DNA of 58,150 nucleotides from an uncultured Azohydromonas sp. (GCF_937926365.1 NZ_CALAOH010000052.1:1-58150), one strand, 5' to 3'. Positions 28,491-38,791 are shown, numbered from the stretch's first letter. Numbers and translations are program-made. The notes: generated from the sequence alone by a model not told the origin.

Positions 28491-31379
28491 GTGACGGGCA
28501 CATCGCAAGGAGGGCATGGCGGCGCCGCGGCGGAAACGGCCATCGACGCGGGCGCGGCGCTGCGCAGGCTGGCCGACGAGATCATGGTGCTGGTGTGGGC
28601 CGTGGACGAGCAGGGCCGCTGCGTGCAGCTCAACCGCCAGGCGCGCGCCTACTTCGCCTCGCACAGCGCGTTCTCCCTGGCCGACTGGTACGGCTGCATC
28701 CACCCGGAGGACCGGCCGCTGGTCGAGGACGCCGTCACCCGGGCCACGGCGCAGCGCGAGGACTACCAGCTCGAATACCGCATCGTGCGCAGCGACGGCG
28801 GCGTGCGCTGGATGCTGGGCGTGGGCGCGGCCTGCTTCGACGCGCAGGGCCGCTACAGCGGCTACGCGGGCAGCATCACCGACATCTCGGCCTCGCACGG
28901 CCTGCAGCAGCGGCTCGCGCGCAGCGAGGCCGAGCACCGGCTGCTGACCGAGAACGCCAGCGACCTGATCTCGCGCCACGACGCCAACGGCCGCTACATC
29001 TACGCCTCGCCCGCGTGCGAGCACCTGCTGGGCTACCGGCAGGAGGAGCTGCTGGGGCGCAACGCCAACGATCTCATCCACCCGGAGGACGTGGCGGCCG
29101 TGCGCGCCGAGGTCGAGGCGCAGTTGCGCCACGGGCGCCGGCCGGCGCAGATCGAGCTGCGCCTGCGCCACCGCGACGGGCATTACGTCTGGGCGGCCAC
29201 GGCCACGCGCGTGATGGCCGATGCGCGCACGGGCGCGCTGACCGGCACCGTGGCGGTGTCGCGCGACATCTCCGCCGAGAAGGCCATGCGCCAGGAGCTG
29301 CAGGAGCGCGAGGAGCGCTACCGCAGCCTCACCGCGCTGCTGTCGGACTGCTACTGGGAGACCGACGCCGAGGGCCGCTTCACCGTCATGGGCCCCGAGG
29401 CCGCGGCCTGGCTGGGGGTGGCCCCGAGCTACCTGCTGGGCAAGACGCGCCTTGAGATCGCCGAGGACCCGCAGGACCCCGGGCTGCTGGAGTACCTGGC
29501 CCGGTTCGAGCGCCGGGAGCCCTTCCGCGACCTGCAGTACTGCGTGAAGTCGCTGCTGGGGCGTGCGCCCTACTACCTCTCCATCGCCGGCGAGCCGATG
29601 CTGCGCGACGGCGTCTTCGTCGGCTACCGCGGCATGTCGCGCAACGTCACCGAGCAGCGCCGCATCGAGCGGCAGCTGCGCGCCCTGAGCGACGAGAACC
29701 GCAACCTGATCCAGAACTCGCTGGACATGGTGTGCGCGCTCGACAGCCGGGGCTGCTTCACGCGCGTGAACCCGGCCACCTGCCGCATCACCGGCTATGC
29801 CGAGGAGGAGATGGTGGGGCGCACCTGGCACGGCTTCGTGCACCCGGAGGACTACGCGCCCACGCTGCTGCGCTACAGCGAGGCCTTCCTCTACGGCCAC
29901 GGCGAGATCCACGACCTGGAGAACCGCTGGCGCACCAAGAGCGGCGGCGTGGTGTACCTCTCCTGGTCGGCGAAATGGGTGCCCGAGCAGCAGGTGATGT
30001 ACCTCACGGCGCGCGACATCACGCAGCGCAAGCAGGCCGAGCAGCGGCTGCGGCAGCTCGCCACCTGCGACTCGCTCACGCAGCTGCCCAACCGCGCGCG
30101 GCTCAACGAGCACACCGACCACATGCTTGCCCAAGCGGCGCGCGACGGCGGCTCGCTGGCGGTGATGTTCGTGGACCTCAACCGCTTCAAGGAAGTCAAC
30201 GACTCGATGGGCCACGAGGCCGGCGACCTGCTGCTGCAGGAGGTGGCGCGGCGGCTGCGCGCGAAGCTGCGGCCCGAGGACCTGGTGGCGCGGCTGGGTG
30301 GCGACGAGTTCGTGGTGGTGCTGCCGTGCACGCACGGCGAGCGCTCGGCCACGGCGGTGGCGAGGAAGCTGCTGGCGCAGTTCGACGAGCCCATGCAGGT
30401 GAAGTCGCAGGAGGTGTTCGTGGGCGCCTCCATCGGCATCGCGCTGTACCCGCGCGACGCCGCGACCAAGGAGGCGCTGTTCCAGTGCGCCGACAGCGCG
30501 ATGTACCGCGCCAAGCTCGCGCACGGCAACGGCTACCGCTTCTTCACGCCGGAGATGCACGAGGAGGCGCGCACGCGGCTGACGCTGGAGAGCGCGCTGC
30601 GCCGCGCGCTGGAGCGCCAGGAGTTCGAGGTCCACTACCAGCCGCGGCTGGACGTCACGACGCTGGAGGTGGTGGGCATGGAGGCGCTGCTGCGCTGGAA
30701 CCATCCCACGCTGGGCCGCGTGCCGCCGGTGCGGTTCATTCCGCTGGCCGAGGAGACGGGGCTGATCGGCGCCATCGGCAACTGGGTGCTGCGCGAGGCC
30801 TGCGCGCAGACGCGGCAGTGGGTGCAGGCCTTCCAGCGGCCCTTGAAACTCTCGGTCAACCTCTCGCCGCGCCAGTTGCACGACCCGCAGCTGGTGACGA
30901 CGGTGCGGCAGGCGCTGCGCGAGACGCATCTGCCCGCGCAGATGCTGGAGCTGGAGCTGACCGAGGGCACGCTGATGCAGGACCCGCGCGCGGCCGCGCA
31001 GGTGCTGGGCGAGCTCAAGCAGCTGGGCCTGAGCCTGGCGGTGGACGACTTCGGCACGGGCCACTCCTCGCTGGCCTACCTGCGGCGCTTCCCGGTGGAC
31101 GTGATCAAGCTCGACCGCACCTTCCTGCCCAGCCTCACGGAGGTGGCGCGGGAGGACAACGTGCACCGGCTGGCGCGCGCCATCCTGCACCTGGCGCGCA
31201 CGCTGAACCTGCGCCTGGTGGCCGAGGGCGTGGAGACGCGCGAGGTGTTCGACTTCCTCAAGGACGCGGGCTGCGACGAGGTGCAGGGCTACCACTTCTG
31301 CCGCCCCATCCCGGCGCGCGAATTCGAGCAGTACCTGCGGCTGAACCTGGAGGCGACGGCGGAAGGGGCGACCGTCTGA
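28491..31379 (+). CDS. Multi-PAS GGDEF-EAL protein (c-di-GMP turnover)
   Basis: 962 residues from GTG. Four PAS domains in a row (about 20-140, 150-265, 280-400, 405-520), then GGDEF (about 525-685) and EAL (about 700-945). The diguanylate cyclase motif is intact (RLGGDEF near residue 603). The phosphodiesterase signature 'MEALLRW' near 731 and 'DDFGTGHSS' are also intact, so both activities are possible. No membrane segment is visible; it should be a cytosolic sensor. The start is uncertain because no strong ribosome site precedes the GTG. It is followed by an aminotransferase gene about 75 bases on, with no functional link evident. Confidence 0.9.
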   Translation: MTGTSQGGHGGAAAETAIDAGAALRRLADEIMVLVWAVDEQGRCVQLNRQARAYFASHSAFSLADWYGCIHPEDRPLVEDAVTRATAQREDYQLEYRIVRSDGGVRWMLGVGAACFDAQGRYSGYAGSITDISASHGLQQRLARSEAEHRLLTENASDLISRHDANGRYIYASPACEHLLGYRQEELLGRNANDLIHPEDVAAVRAEVEAQLRHGRRPAQIELRLRHRDGHYVWAATATRVMADARTGALTGTVAVSRDISAEKAMRQELQEREERYRSLTALLSDCYWETDAEGRFTVMGPEAAAWLGVAPSYLLGKTRLEIAEDPQDPGLLEYLARFERREPFRDLQYCVKSLLGRAPYYLSIAGEPMLRDGVFVGYRGMSRNVTEQRRIERQLRALSDENRNLIQNSLDMVCALDSRGCFTRVNPATCRITGYAEEEMVGRTWHGFVHPEDYAPTLLRYSEAFLYGHGEIHDLENRWRTKSGGVVYLSWSAKWVPEQQVMYLTARDITQRKQAEQRLRQLATCDSLTQLPNRARLNEHTDHMLAQAARDGGSLAVMFVDLNRFKEVNDSMGHEAGDLLLQEVARRLRAKLRPEDLVARLGGDEFVVVLPCTHGERSATAVARKLLAQFDEPMQVKSQEVFVGASIGIALYPRDAATKEALFQCADSAMYRAKLAHGNGYRFFTPEMHEEARTRLTLESALRRALERQEFEVHYQPRLDVTTLEVVGMEALLRWNHPTLGRVPPVRFIPLAEETGLIGAIGNWVLREACAQTRQWVQAFQRPLKLSVNLSPRQLHDPQLVTTVRQALRETHLPAQMLELELTEGTLMQDPRAAAQVLGELKQLGLSLAVDDFGTGHSSLAYLRRFPVDVIKLDRTFLPSLTEVAREDNVHRLARAILHLARTLNLRLVAEGVETREVFDFLKDAGCDEVQGYHFCRPIPAREFEQYLRLNLEATAEGATV

Positions 31380-31454
31380 GGCGGGCGCCGGCGGGGTCAC
31401 AATCCACTCCCGCGCCAGCCGGCCGGGACGACCCGCTTTGGAACATTCCCGCTC

Positions 31455-32663
31455 ATGCCACTGCTGCCACCTCCCAGCGTCGAGTCGCTGGACGACATCC
31501 TTCCCCAGGAACCGCTGCTGATGATGGGTGCCGGCCCCGTGCCGATCCCGCACAAGGTTGCCCACGCCAACTCCATCGTCATCAACCACCTGGGCGAGAC
31601 GATGAACAAGGTCATCGAACAAGTGAAGGCCATGGGCCGCTACGTGTTCCAGACCGATTCCGGCCACGTGCTGGGCGTGGCCGGCCCGGGCTCGGCGGCC
31701 ATGGAGATGGCCATCGCCAACCTGGTGGCGCCGGGCGAGAAGGTGCTGGCGATCTGCAACGGCTACTTCAGCCGCCGCATGGCCGAGATGGCCACGCGCG
31801 TGGGCGGCGAGGTCACGGTGCTGGAAGTGCCCAACTTCGAGGTCGCGAGCGCCGCGCGCGTGGAGGAGGTGCTCAAGGGCGGCGACTACAAGGTCGTCAC
31901 CATCGTGCAGGGTGAGACCTCCAACACCGTGTTCAACCGCGAGCTGGAGGCCATCACGCGGCTGGCCGACGCGCACGGCTGCGTGGCGATCGTGGACGCG
32001 GTGTGCACGCTCAGCACCATGCCGCTGGAAATGGACGCGTGGAAGGTGGACGCGGTGATCACGGGCGGGCAGAAGGGCCTGTCGTCGATTCCCGGCGTGT
32101 CGCTGCTGGCGCTGTCGCGCAAGGCCTGGCGCAAGATCGAGCAGCGCAAGCACCGGATGGCGCACTGGTGCCTGGACGCGCTGCTGGCGGACAACTTCTG
32201 GAACAAGAAGTCCTACCACTACACCGCACCGGTCTCGGGCGTGCTGGCGATCCACGAGGCGCTGCGCCTGGTGTGCGAGGAGACGCTGCCGCGGCGCTTC
32301 GAGCGCCACCTGGTGTGCTCCAGGGCGCTGCAGCGCGGCATCGAGGCGATGGGGCTGGAGCTGCTGGTGCCGCAGGCGGCGCGGCTGAACTCCGTGATCG
32401 GCATCAAGGTGCCCGAGGGCGTGTCGGCCGATGCGGTGCGCGACACCATGTCGCGCGTGCACCGGGTGGAGATCTCGGGCTCCTTCGGGCTGGAGATCGT
32501 GCGCATCGGCCAGATGGGGGAACAAAGCCGCGCCCACAACCTGTTCCGCACGCTGCACGCGCTGGGTTCGAGCATCCAGGGCGCCGGCGCCCCGCTGGAC
32601 CTGCCCGCGGGCATCGCCGAGCTGGAAAAGGGGCTGGCGCAGGAGACGGTGACGGTGGCGTGA
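31455..32663 (+). CDS. Class V PLP aminotransferase (serine-pyruvate / alanine-glyoxylate type)
   Basis: 402 residues. The fold-type I PLP enzyme is recognised by 'LLMMGAGPVPIPHKVAHANS' at the N-terminus, 'VLGVAGPGSAAMEMAIANL' (cofactor phosphate region), 'VAIVDAVCTLSTMPLEMD' (Asp to the pyridine nitrogen) and 'ITGGQKGLSSIPG', where Lys 207 is the Schiff-base residue. It would transfer an amino group between small amino acids and 2-oxo acids such as glyoxylate or pyruvate. ATG chosen to include the N-terminal segment; length matches the family. It stands alone between c-di-GMP and CsgG-like genes. Confidence 0.88.
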   Translation: MPLLPPPSVESLDDILPQEPLLMMGAGPVPIPHKVAHANSIVINHLGETMNKVIEQVKAMGRYVFQTDSGHVLGVAGPGSAAMEMAIANLVAPGEKVLAICNGYFSRRMAEMATRVGGEVTVLEVPNFEVASAARVEEVLKGGDYKVVTIVQGETSNTVFNRELEAITRLADAHGCVAIVDAVCTLSTMPLEMDAWKVDAVITGGQKGLSSIPGVSLLALSRKAWRKIEQRKHRMAHWCLDALLADNFWNKKSYHYTAPVSGVLAIHEALRLVCEETLPRRFERHLVCSRALQRGIEAMGLELLVPQAARLNSVIGIKVPEGVSADAVRDTMSRVHRVEISGSFGLEIVRIGQMGEQSRAHNLFRTLHALGSSIQGAGAPLDLPAGIAELEKGLAQETVTVA

Positions 32664-32712
32664 CAACGCCAGCGCGATGCCGGCCTGGCGCTGCGGCCCC
32701 GCTCGCGGCGCC

Positions 32713-33597
32713 TTACTTGCGCTTGGCCGGCGCGTCCACCTGCTTCGAGGCCGGTGTGCTGCCGCCGGAGACGCCCAGCGTGCCGCCCGTGCCCAGGCCG
32801 CCGCGCACGGTCTGCGCGCGGTAGTTGCGCACCGCGCGCACGAGCTGGTTGTAGCTGTCGGCGAAGGCCGTGACGATGATCTTGCCCTCGGGCGTGTTGG
32901 AGTAGCCGCCGCCACCGCCGCCCAGGCCACCGCCGAAGAGCCCGCCAAAGACGTTGAAGTCCATGTTGCGCGCGCTGCCCTCGGCGGCGGCGAGCTGAAC
33001 GCCGGAGCGGTTGTCGATCATGATCAGCGTGGTGGAGGCCTCGTTGGTCTTCATCCCGCCGGCCACCGTGCCCAGCAGGCCCAGGCGCCCGCTGAGGCCT
33101 GCCAGCCCCGCCGTGGCGCCGCCGGTGTTCTGGTTGAAGTTGATGCTCGGGCTCATGGTGTAGTCCGCCGCCACCATCTGCCCGCGCTGGAAGTTGCTGC
33201 CGGCGCGCATCTCGCCGCTTTGCTGCAGCTGGCGCTCCATGTTCATGTTGGCCATGGCCGCGCCGCGCTCCACGATCACGAAGCAGTTGCTCTGCTGGAT
33301 CATCATGCGCAGCACCGGCACCGTGGAGCCGAGCTTGTAGTTGCGCAGGTACTGGTACCAAGCGGCGCTCTGGTCCTCGACGATGCCCAGCGTGCCCAGC
33401 GACTGGTCGCAGCGTTCGAGCTGGCTGTTGGCGTTCTCGGCGGTGGCACCGCCCGCCGCGCCGGAGACAGCCGACTTGGTCCCTCCTCCGATCTCCGGCG
33501 TGGTCGCCAGGCAGCCGCCCAGCGCCAGCGTGGCGCCGGCGAGCACGGCCGTTCCCCAGGGGCGCAACGTCTCGGCCGCGAGATGTTTCTTGTCCAT
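32713..33597 (-). CDS. CsgG/HfaB-like curli-assembly lipoprotein
   Basis: 294 residues from the ATG at 33597, preceded by 'GAAGGA'. The lipoprotein signal has lipobox 'LALGGC' (Cys 29). 'LRMMIQQSNCFVIVERGAAMANMNMERQLQ' and 'ADYTMSPSINFNQNTGGATAG' are characteristic of CsgG-family outer-membrane secretion channels. A Gly-rich loop near residue 200 and a Lys-rich tail are unusual additions. No csgA, csgB or csgE-F genes are nearby, so it is an orphan paralogue rather than a proven curli exporter. Confidence 0.82.
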   Translation of the reverse strand: MDKKHLAAETLRPWGTAVLAGATLALGGCLATTPEIGGGTKSAVSGAAGGATAENANSQLERCDQSLGTLGIVEDQSAAWYQYLRNYKLGSTVPVLRMMIQQSNCFVIVERGAAMANMNMERQLQQSGEMRAGSNFQRGQMVAADYTMSPSINFNQNTGGATAGLAGLSGRLGLLGTVAGGMKTNEASTTLIMIDNRSGVQLAAAEGSARNMDFNVFGGLFGGGLGGGGGGYSNTPEGKIIVTAFADSYNQLVRAVRNYRAQTVRGGLGTGGTLGVSGGSTPASKQVDAPAKRK

Positions 33598-33871
33598 GAT
33601 TGGTCCTTCACTCCGAGTCGGGCTGCCGACGCGCCGCTGCAAACCGCCATGCACCACCGCAAGGCATCCAGGCACCTCGCCCGACATGGAAGGTGAGGTG
33701 GACGCGGCCTCCGAGCCGCGCGCGGGCGTCGCCTGCGTCATACCGCGCTGACCACGGGTTGTTGCATACCGTCCCCGCAAACGGGGCAGGCCGTAGGGCA
33801 CATGTCAGGAACATTCCGGCAAACGACCCGCGTCCGGGACGGGCAGCCGCGGCCCGCTAGCATCGCCGCCC

Positions 33872-34438
33872 ATGTCCGAAACCTCCTCGCGCCGGGCCGG
33901 CGCGCCCGACCCGCCCGCCGCCGGCACGCCCTCCACGCCGATGAAATACCTCGCCGGCTATCCCGAGCCGCTGCTGGCGCAGGTGCACACACTCATCGAG
34001 CAGGACAAGCTCGCCGGGCTGCTGGCGCGGCGCTATCCGCAGGCGCACACCGTGCGCACCGACCGCGCGCTGTGGGACTACGTGCAGGCGCTCAAGGCCC
34101 GCCACCTGCGCAGCAGCGAGCCGCTGTCCAAAGTGCAGTACGACCCGCGGATCCGCCTGCTGCAGCAGGCGCTGGGCACGCACCGCATGGTTTCGCGCGT
34201 GCAGGGCGGGCGGCTCAAGGCCAAGCGCGAGATCCGCATCGCCAGCCTGTTCCGCGACGCGCCCGAGGCCTTCCTGCGCATGATCGCCGTGCACGAGCTG
34301 GCCCACCTGCGCCACCAGGAGCACGACAAGGCCTTCTACCAGCTGTGCACCTACATGGAGCCCGACTACCACCAGCTCGAATTCGACCTGCGGCTGTACC
34401 TGACGCAGCTGGAGCTGGAGGGGAGGCTGGCGGGTTAG
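33872..34438 (+). CDS. YgjP-like M48-type metallopeptidase
   Basis: 188 residues; the first ~23 are low complexity, so MKYLAGYPEP at 33941 is an alternative start. The zinc motif 'VHELAHLRHQEHDKAFY' (HExxH plus a distal His) followed by 'CTYMEPDYHQLEFDLRLYL' is the YgjP/DUF45 signature of small cytosolic metalloproteins. Substrate unknown in this organism. It stands between divergent and convergent genes with no operon partner. Confidence 0.78.
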   Translation: MSETSSRRAGAPDPPAAGTPSTPMKYLAGYPEPLLAQVHTLIEQDKLAGLLARRYPQAHTVRTDRALWDYVQALKARHLRSSEPLSKVQYDPRIRLLQQALGTHRMVSRVQGGRLKAKREIRIASLFRDAPEAFLRMIAVHELAHLRHQEHDKAFYQLCTYMEPDYHQLEFDLRLYLTQLELEGRLAG

Positions 34439-34541
34439 GCGCTGCCGGGCAGCGCAACCGGCCGAGAAAGCAAAGCGCCGCCCCGGCCACGGCAGGCCGG
34501 CGGCGGCGACGCGGTTGAAGAGAGCTTGGTGCGGTCTCCGC

Positions 34542-34757
34542 TCAGGGCCTCTTCGTGCCGGAGCTCTTTGGTGCGGAGCCCTGGTTGTTGCGGTCACTGA
34601 CATGCGCATCGCGCTCGGCGGTGCGCGCGCCGCGGGTGTAGCTGCCGTCCTCGTCCTCGGGCGTGCTCAGTTCCTCCAGTTCCTCGCGCTCGGTTGCGGC
34701 TTCGCGCCGCTCGGTGGTGGATTTGCCGGGACCGGCAGGGCTTTTTGCGTCTGGCAT
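34542..34757 (-). CDS. Small acidic, probably disordered protein
   Basis: 71 residues from an ATG preceded by 'AAAGGA'. Composition is Glu, Arg, Ser and Pro rich ('ERREAATEREELEELSTPEDEDGSYT') with no hydrophobic core, signal or membrane segment. It looks intrinsically disordered. I do not recognise a family. The good ribosome site and clean frame support it being real. It is convergent with the YgjP-like gene and divergent from the CaiB gene. Confidence 0.5.
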   Translation of the reverse strand: MPDAKSPAGPGKSTTERREAATEREELEELSTPEDEDGSYTRGARTAERDAHVSDRNNQGSAPKSSGTKRP

Positions 34758-34915
34758 GTAGCGTCCTTTGCTGTGGGTCTGGCGCGGACCAGCACGTCCG
34801 CCGGCCGGTCGCGGCAACCGTCGTGCCGTCAAGCCCCGGACCACGGCAAGCGCACCGGCCAGAATGAGCCGGCCTGCCCTCCGGGGCCCGGCCACCAAGA
34901 CACAGGAGATCCCGC

Positions 34916-36034
34916 ATGAGCACCCACCCCGCCCCCGGCCCGCTCGCCGGCTTGCGCATCGTCGAATTCGCCGGCCTCGGCCCCTGCCCCTTCGCCGGCA
35001 TGCTGCTGGCCGACATGGGCGCCGACGTCATCGTCATCGAGCGCGCCGCCGCCGGGCCGGGGCTGGAGCGCGCGGCCACCGACCGCGGTAAACGCTCCGT
35101 CGTGCTGGACCTCAAGCAGCCCCGGGAGCTGGAAGCGGCGTGGCGGCTGCTGGAGTCGGCCGACGCGCTGATCGAGGGCTTCAGGCCCGGTGTGATGGAG
35201 CGCCTGGGCCTGGGCCCCGAGCCCGTGGCGGCGCGCAACCCGCGCCTGGTGTACGGGCGCGTCACCGGCTGGGGCCAGGACGGCCCGCTGGCGCAGGCGG
35301 CCGGGCACGACCTCAACTACGTCGCGCTCACCGGCGCGCTCTCGCTCTCGCAGCGCGACGACGCGCCGCCCGTGATCCCGCCCACCCTCGTGGGCGACAT
35401 GGCCGGCGGCGCCATGTTCCTGGCCTTCGGCGTGGTGTGCGCGCTGCTGGAGGCCCGGCGTTCCGGACGCGGCCAGGTGGTGGACGCGGCCATGGTGGAC
35501 GGCGTGGCCGCGCTCTCGGCCCTGGTGCGCCACATGCGCGGCAGCCCCTGGTGGCCCGAGGAGCGCGCGCACAACCTGCTGCTGGGCAGCGCGCCCTTCT
35601 ACGACGTGTACGAATGCGCCGATGGCCGGCACGTGACGCTGGGCGCCATCGAGCCGCCCTTCTACGCCGAGCTGCTGCGCCGCCTGGAGCTGCACGACGA
35701 GGACCCGGCGCGCCAGCACGAGCACGCGCGCTGGCCGGCGCTCAAGGCGCGCATCGCGGCGCTGATCAGGACCCAGCCGCGCGCCCACTGGTGCGCGCTG
35801 CTGGAAGGCACCGACGCCTGCTTCGCCCCGGTGCTGGACCTCGACGAGGCCGCCGCCCATCCCCACCACGCCGCGCGCGGCACCTACGTGCAGGTGGACG
35901 GCCGCACGCAGCCCGCGCCCGCGCCACGCCTGTCGCGCACTCCGGCGCGCACGCCCGGGGCCGCGCCGCGCCGCGGCCAGCATACCCAGGAGGTGTTGCG
36001 CGAGCTGGGACTGGATGACGTGAACAAATACTGA
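34916..36034 (+). CDS. CaiB/BaiF family CoA transferase (alpha-methylacyl-CoA racemase-like)
   Basis: 372 residues with 'CAGGAGATCC' before ATG. Family III CoA transferase fold: 'LRIVEFAGLGPCPFAGMLLADMGADVI' at the N-terminus, 'RGKRSVVLDLK' and 'AGHDLNYVALTGAL', where Asp 132 is the expected catalytic Asp. The length (about 370) and the conserved 'GLGPCPFAGMLLADMGA' favour the alpha-methylacyl-CoA racemase subgroup, which epimerises branched acyl-CoAs, over a true transferase. It sits alone. No regulatory sequence was recognised. Confidence 0.85.
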   Translation: MSTHPAPGPLAGLRIVEFAGLGPCPFAGMLLADMGADVIVIERAAAGPGLERAATDRGKRSVVLDLKQPRELEAAWRLLESADALIEGFRPGVMERLGLGPEPVAARNPRLVYGRVTGWGQDGPLAQAAGHDLNYVALTGALSLSQRDDAPPVIPPTLVGDMAGGAMFLAFGVVCALLEARRSGRGQVVDAAMVDGVAALSALVRHMRGSPWWPEERAHNLLLGSAPFYDVYECADGRHVTLGAIEPPFYAELLRRLELHDEDPARQHEHARWPALKARIAALIRTQPRAHWCALLEGTDACFAPVLDLDEAAAHPHHAARGTYVQVDGRTQPAPAPRLSRTPARTPGAAPRRGQHTQEVLRELGLDDVNKY

Positions 36035-36118
36035 GGCGGGGCAAATCGCTCGCAGCGGCTCGGTGCCGCGCCCATACGGGGCGCTTTAGCATCTGAACAC
36101 ATCACTGCTCACGAATAC

Positions 36119-38791
36119 ATGAACGACGCCCTCCCGCCTCGCGGAGGGTGCCTTGACCGCCGGCAGCGCCCGTCGCCCGTCCGTTGTGGGAAGGCCATGC
36201 GTCCGGCCTCCTTTTCCATGACGTTTCAACAAGCCCCAGTCCTTCCCGAGCTGAACGCCGCAATGCCAGTGTGGCGTCCACGCGGCTGGGTGGCGCTGGT
36301 GGTGCTGGTCACGCCGCTGCTGTACGCGCTGGCCTGGCCCGGCGGCGCACTGGACTTCGTGCTGCCGCGGGCGGTGTTCCTGTCGATGCACACGCTGCTG
36401 GAGATGATGGCGGTGGTGGTGAGCATGCTGGTGGCGCTGACCGCGCGCTACGTGCTCGACGAGCGGGAGCGGCAGCTGCACGGCGTGGTGGCCGCGGGCT
36501 TCCTGGTGGTGGCGGGCATGGACGTGCTGCACCTGCTCTCCTACGCCGGCATGCCGGACTTCGTCACGCCGAACTCCACACACAAGTCCGTCGTGCTGTG
36601 GCTGCTGGGGCGCATGGTGGCGACGGGGGCGCTGATCGTGTGGTGCGTGCCCTGGCCCGCGGCGCTGGAACGCAGCCGCGCCGTGGGACGGGCCATCAGC
36701 GCCGGCCTGCTGCTGTGCGCGCTGCTGGGCGCGGCGGCGGTGCTGAACCCGCAGGCGTTTCCGAGCACCTTCGATCCCGAGACGGGACTCACGCCGCTGA
36801 AGCTCGCCATCGAGGGCGCCATCATGGCCTGCCTGACCCTGGCGCTGGCCGGGCAGTTGTGGCGCATGGCTGCGCTGGACGCCAGCGAGCGCGGCGACGA
36901 GGAGCCGGTGCGCGACGCCCTGCTGCTGATGCTGCTGGGCGAGTTCTTCTTCCTGCTCTATGGCAAGGAGGTCACCACCAGCGCCAACCTGCTGGGCCAT
37001 GTCTACAAGGTGCTGGCTTACGCCTGCCTGTACCACAGCGTGGTCCTGCGCCGCGTGCAGCGGCCCTACCTGCGCATGCAGCAGGCGCGCCAGGACGTGG
37101 AGCAGCACAGCGCCGAGTACCGCGAGCTGCTGGAGCTGGCGCCCGTAGGGGTGGTGGTGACGGACGGGCAAGGCTGCATCCTGCTGGTCAACCGCGCGCT
37201 GGAAGAGATGTTTGGTTATGCACGCACCGAGCTCACGGGCCGCCCGCTGGAGGTGCTGCTGCCGCCGGCCCTGTGCGGGCGGCACCGGGCGCACCGAGAA
37301 CGATGGATGGGCAGCGAACGGCCCATTCCGCACAGGCGCAACGGGCTGCAGGGCCAGCGCAAGGACGGCACGCTGCTGGACGTGGAGGTGGCCATCGAGA
37401 AGACGCGCTTCGCCGAAGGCTGGCGCATCACCGCGTGCGTGAGCGACGTGTCTCACCGGCGTACCCACGAGGCCGAGCTCCAGCACCGCGCCGCGCACGA
37501 CCTGCTGACCGGGCTGCCCAACCGCTGGCGTTTCATGGACGAGCTGGGGCGCGTGGTGGCCAGCGCCCGGCCGGGTGGCGGCGCGGTGGGCCTGGCGCTG
37601 CTGGATCTGGCCGGTTTCAAGGAAGTCAACGCGCGCCACGGCAGCGCCGTGGCCGATGCGCTGCTGCGCGAGGTGGCGCATGCGCTGCGGGCGGCCTCGG
37701 CGCCGGTGGAGTTCGTGGCGCGGGTGGAAGGCGACGTGTTCGGCGTGATCGCACGCGGCGTGGCGGCGGGCGAGCCGCTGGCGGCGCTGCAGCACCAGCT
37801 GGCGGCCCTGCTGGCGCCGGGCGTGCACGTGGGCGCCACGGAGTGGCCGGTGGCCGCGGCCATGGGGCTGGCGGCCTTCCCGATGGACGCGGCGGACGCC
37901 GAAGGGCTGTTGCGCTGCGCGGAGGTGGCGCTGGACGAGTCCAAGCGCCAGGGGCGCGCGCAGGCCACGCGCTACGACACGGCATTGGGCCAGCGCACGC
38001 AGCAGGAGCAGCGCGTGCAAGCACGGCTGCAGGCCGCGCTGCGCGAGGGCACGCTGGCGCTGCACTACCAGCCGCAGGTGGAGGTGGCCAGCGGCCGGGT
38101 GCATGGCTTCGAGGCGCTGGTGCGCTGGACCGATGAAGAGCTGGGCGTGGTGTCGCCGGTGGTGTTCATCCCCATTGCCGAGAACAGCGGGCTCATCGGC
38201 GCCCTGGGCGAAGCGGTGCTGGTCATGGCCTGCCGGCAGTTGCGGCAGTGGCGCGAGCAGGGGCTGCACACGCGTGTCTCCATCAACCTGTCGCCGCGCG
38301 AGTTCCGCCACCCGGGGCTGGTGGCGCGCATTGCGCAGGAGCTGGCACGCCACGACCTGCCCGCGAGCAGCCTCGCCGTGGAAGTGACGGAATCGGCGGT
38401 GATCGACGACTTCGATGCCGTGGCCGAGCAGTTGCGCGCGCTGGTGGCGCTGGGCCTGGAGGTGCACCTGGACGACTTCGGCACCGGCCACTCCTCGCTG
38501 GCGTGGCTGCGGGCGTTCCCGATCAAGGCCATCAAGATCGACCGCTCCTTCGTGCGCGACATGGTGCAGGACGCCAATGACGAGGCGATCGTGCGCGCGG
38601 TGATCGGGCTGGGGCACACGCTGGGCTGCCAGATCGTGGCCGAGGGCGTGGAGCGCGAGGACCAGCTGCAGCGGCTGCGCGCGCTGCGCTGCGAGGCCTA
38701 CCAGGGCTGGCTGTTCAGCCCCGCGCTGCCGGCGGACAAGGCCACGGCGCTGCTGCGGCGGGAGTGCGAGGAGGCACGGGAGGCGGGGTGA
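36119..38791 (+). CDS. MASE3-PAS-GGDEF(degenerate)-EAL protein
   Basis: 890 residues; in-frame ATGs at 36197 and 36218 are alternative starts. N-terminal membrane sensor of about seven helices with the MASE3 pattern ('VFLSMHTLLEMMAVVVSMLVALT', 'GMDVLHLLSYAGMPDFVTP'). A PAS domain (about 335-440), a GGDEF-like domain and an EAL domain follow. The cyclase motif is degraded to EGDVF near residue 537, so no diguanylate cyclase activity is expected. The EAL motif 'FEALVRW' near 664 and 'DDFGTGHSS' are intact, so it should be a c-di-GMP phosphodiesterase, possibly GTP-modulated. It is the second c-di-GMP protein of the window. Confidence 0.9.
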   Translation: MNDALPPRGGCLDRRQRPSPVRCGKAMRPASFSMTFQQAPVLPELNAAMPVWRPRGWVALVVLVTPLLYALAWPGGALDFVLPRAVFLSMHTLLEMMAVVVSMLVALTARYVLDERERQLHGVVAAGFLVVAGMDVLHLLSYAGMPDFVTPNSTHKSVVLWLLGRMVATGALIVWCVPWPAALERSRAVGRAISAGLLLCALLGAAAVLNPQAFPSTFDPETGLTPLKLAIEGAIMACLTLALAGQLWRMAALDASERGDEEPVRDALLLMLLGEFFFLLYGKEVTTSANLLGHVYKVLAYACLYHSVVLRRVQRPYLRMQQARQDVEQHSAEYRELLELAPVGVVVTDGQGCILLVNRALEEMFGYARTELTGRPLEVLLPPALCGRHRAHRERWMGSERPIPHRRNGLQGQRKDGTLLDVEVAIEKTRFAEGWRITACVSDVSHRRTHEAELQHRAAHDLLTGLPNRWRFMDELGRVVASARPGGGAVGLALLDLAGFKEVNARHGSAVADALLREVAHALRAASAPVEFVARVEGDVFGVIARGVAAGEPLAALQHQLAALLAPGVHVGATEWPVAAAMGLAAFPMDAADAEGLLRCAEVALDESKRQGRAQATRYDTALGQRTQQEQRVQARLQAALREGTLALHYQPQVEVASGRVHGFEALVRWTDEELGVVSPVVFIPIAENSGLIGALGEAVLVMACRQLRQWREQGLHTRVSINLSPREFRHPGLVARIAQELARHDLPASSLAVEVTESAVIDDFDAVAEQLRALVALGLEVHLDDFGTGHSSLAWLRAFPIKAIKIDRSFVRDMVQDANDEAIVRAVIGLGHTLGCQIVAEGVEREDQLQRLRALRCEAYQGWLFSPALPADKATALLRRECEEAREAG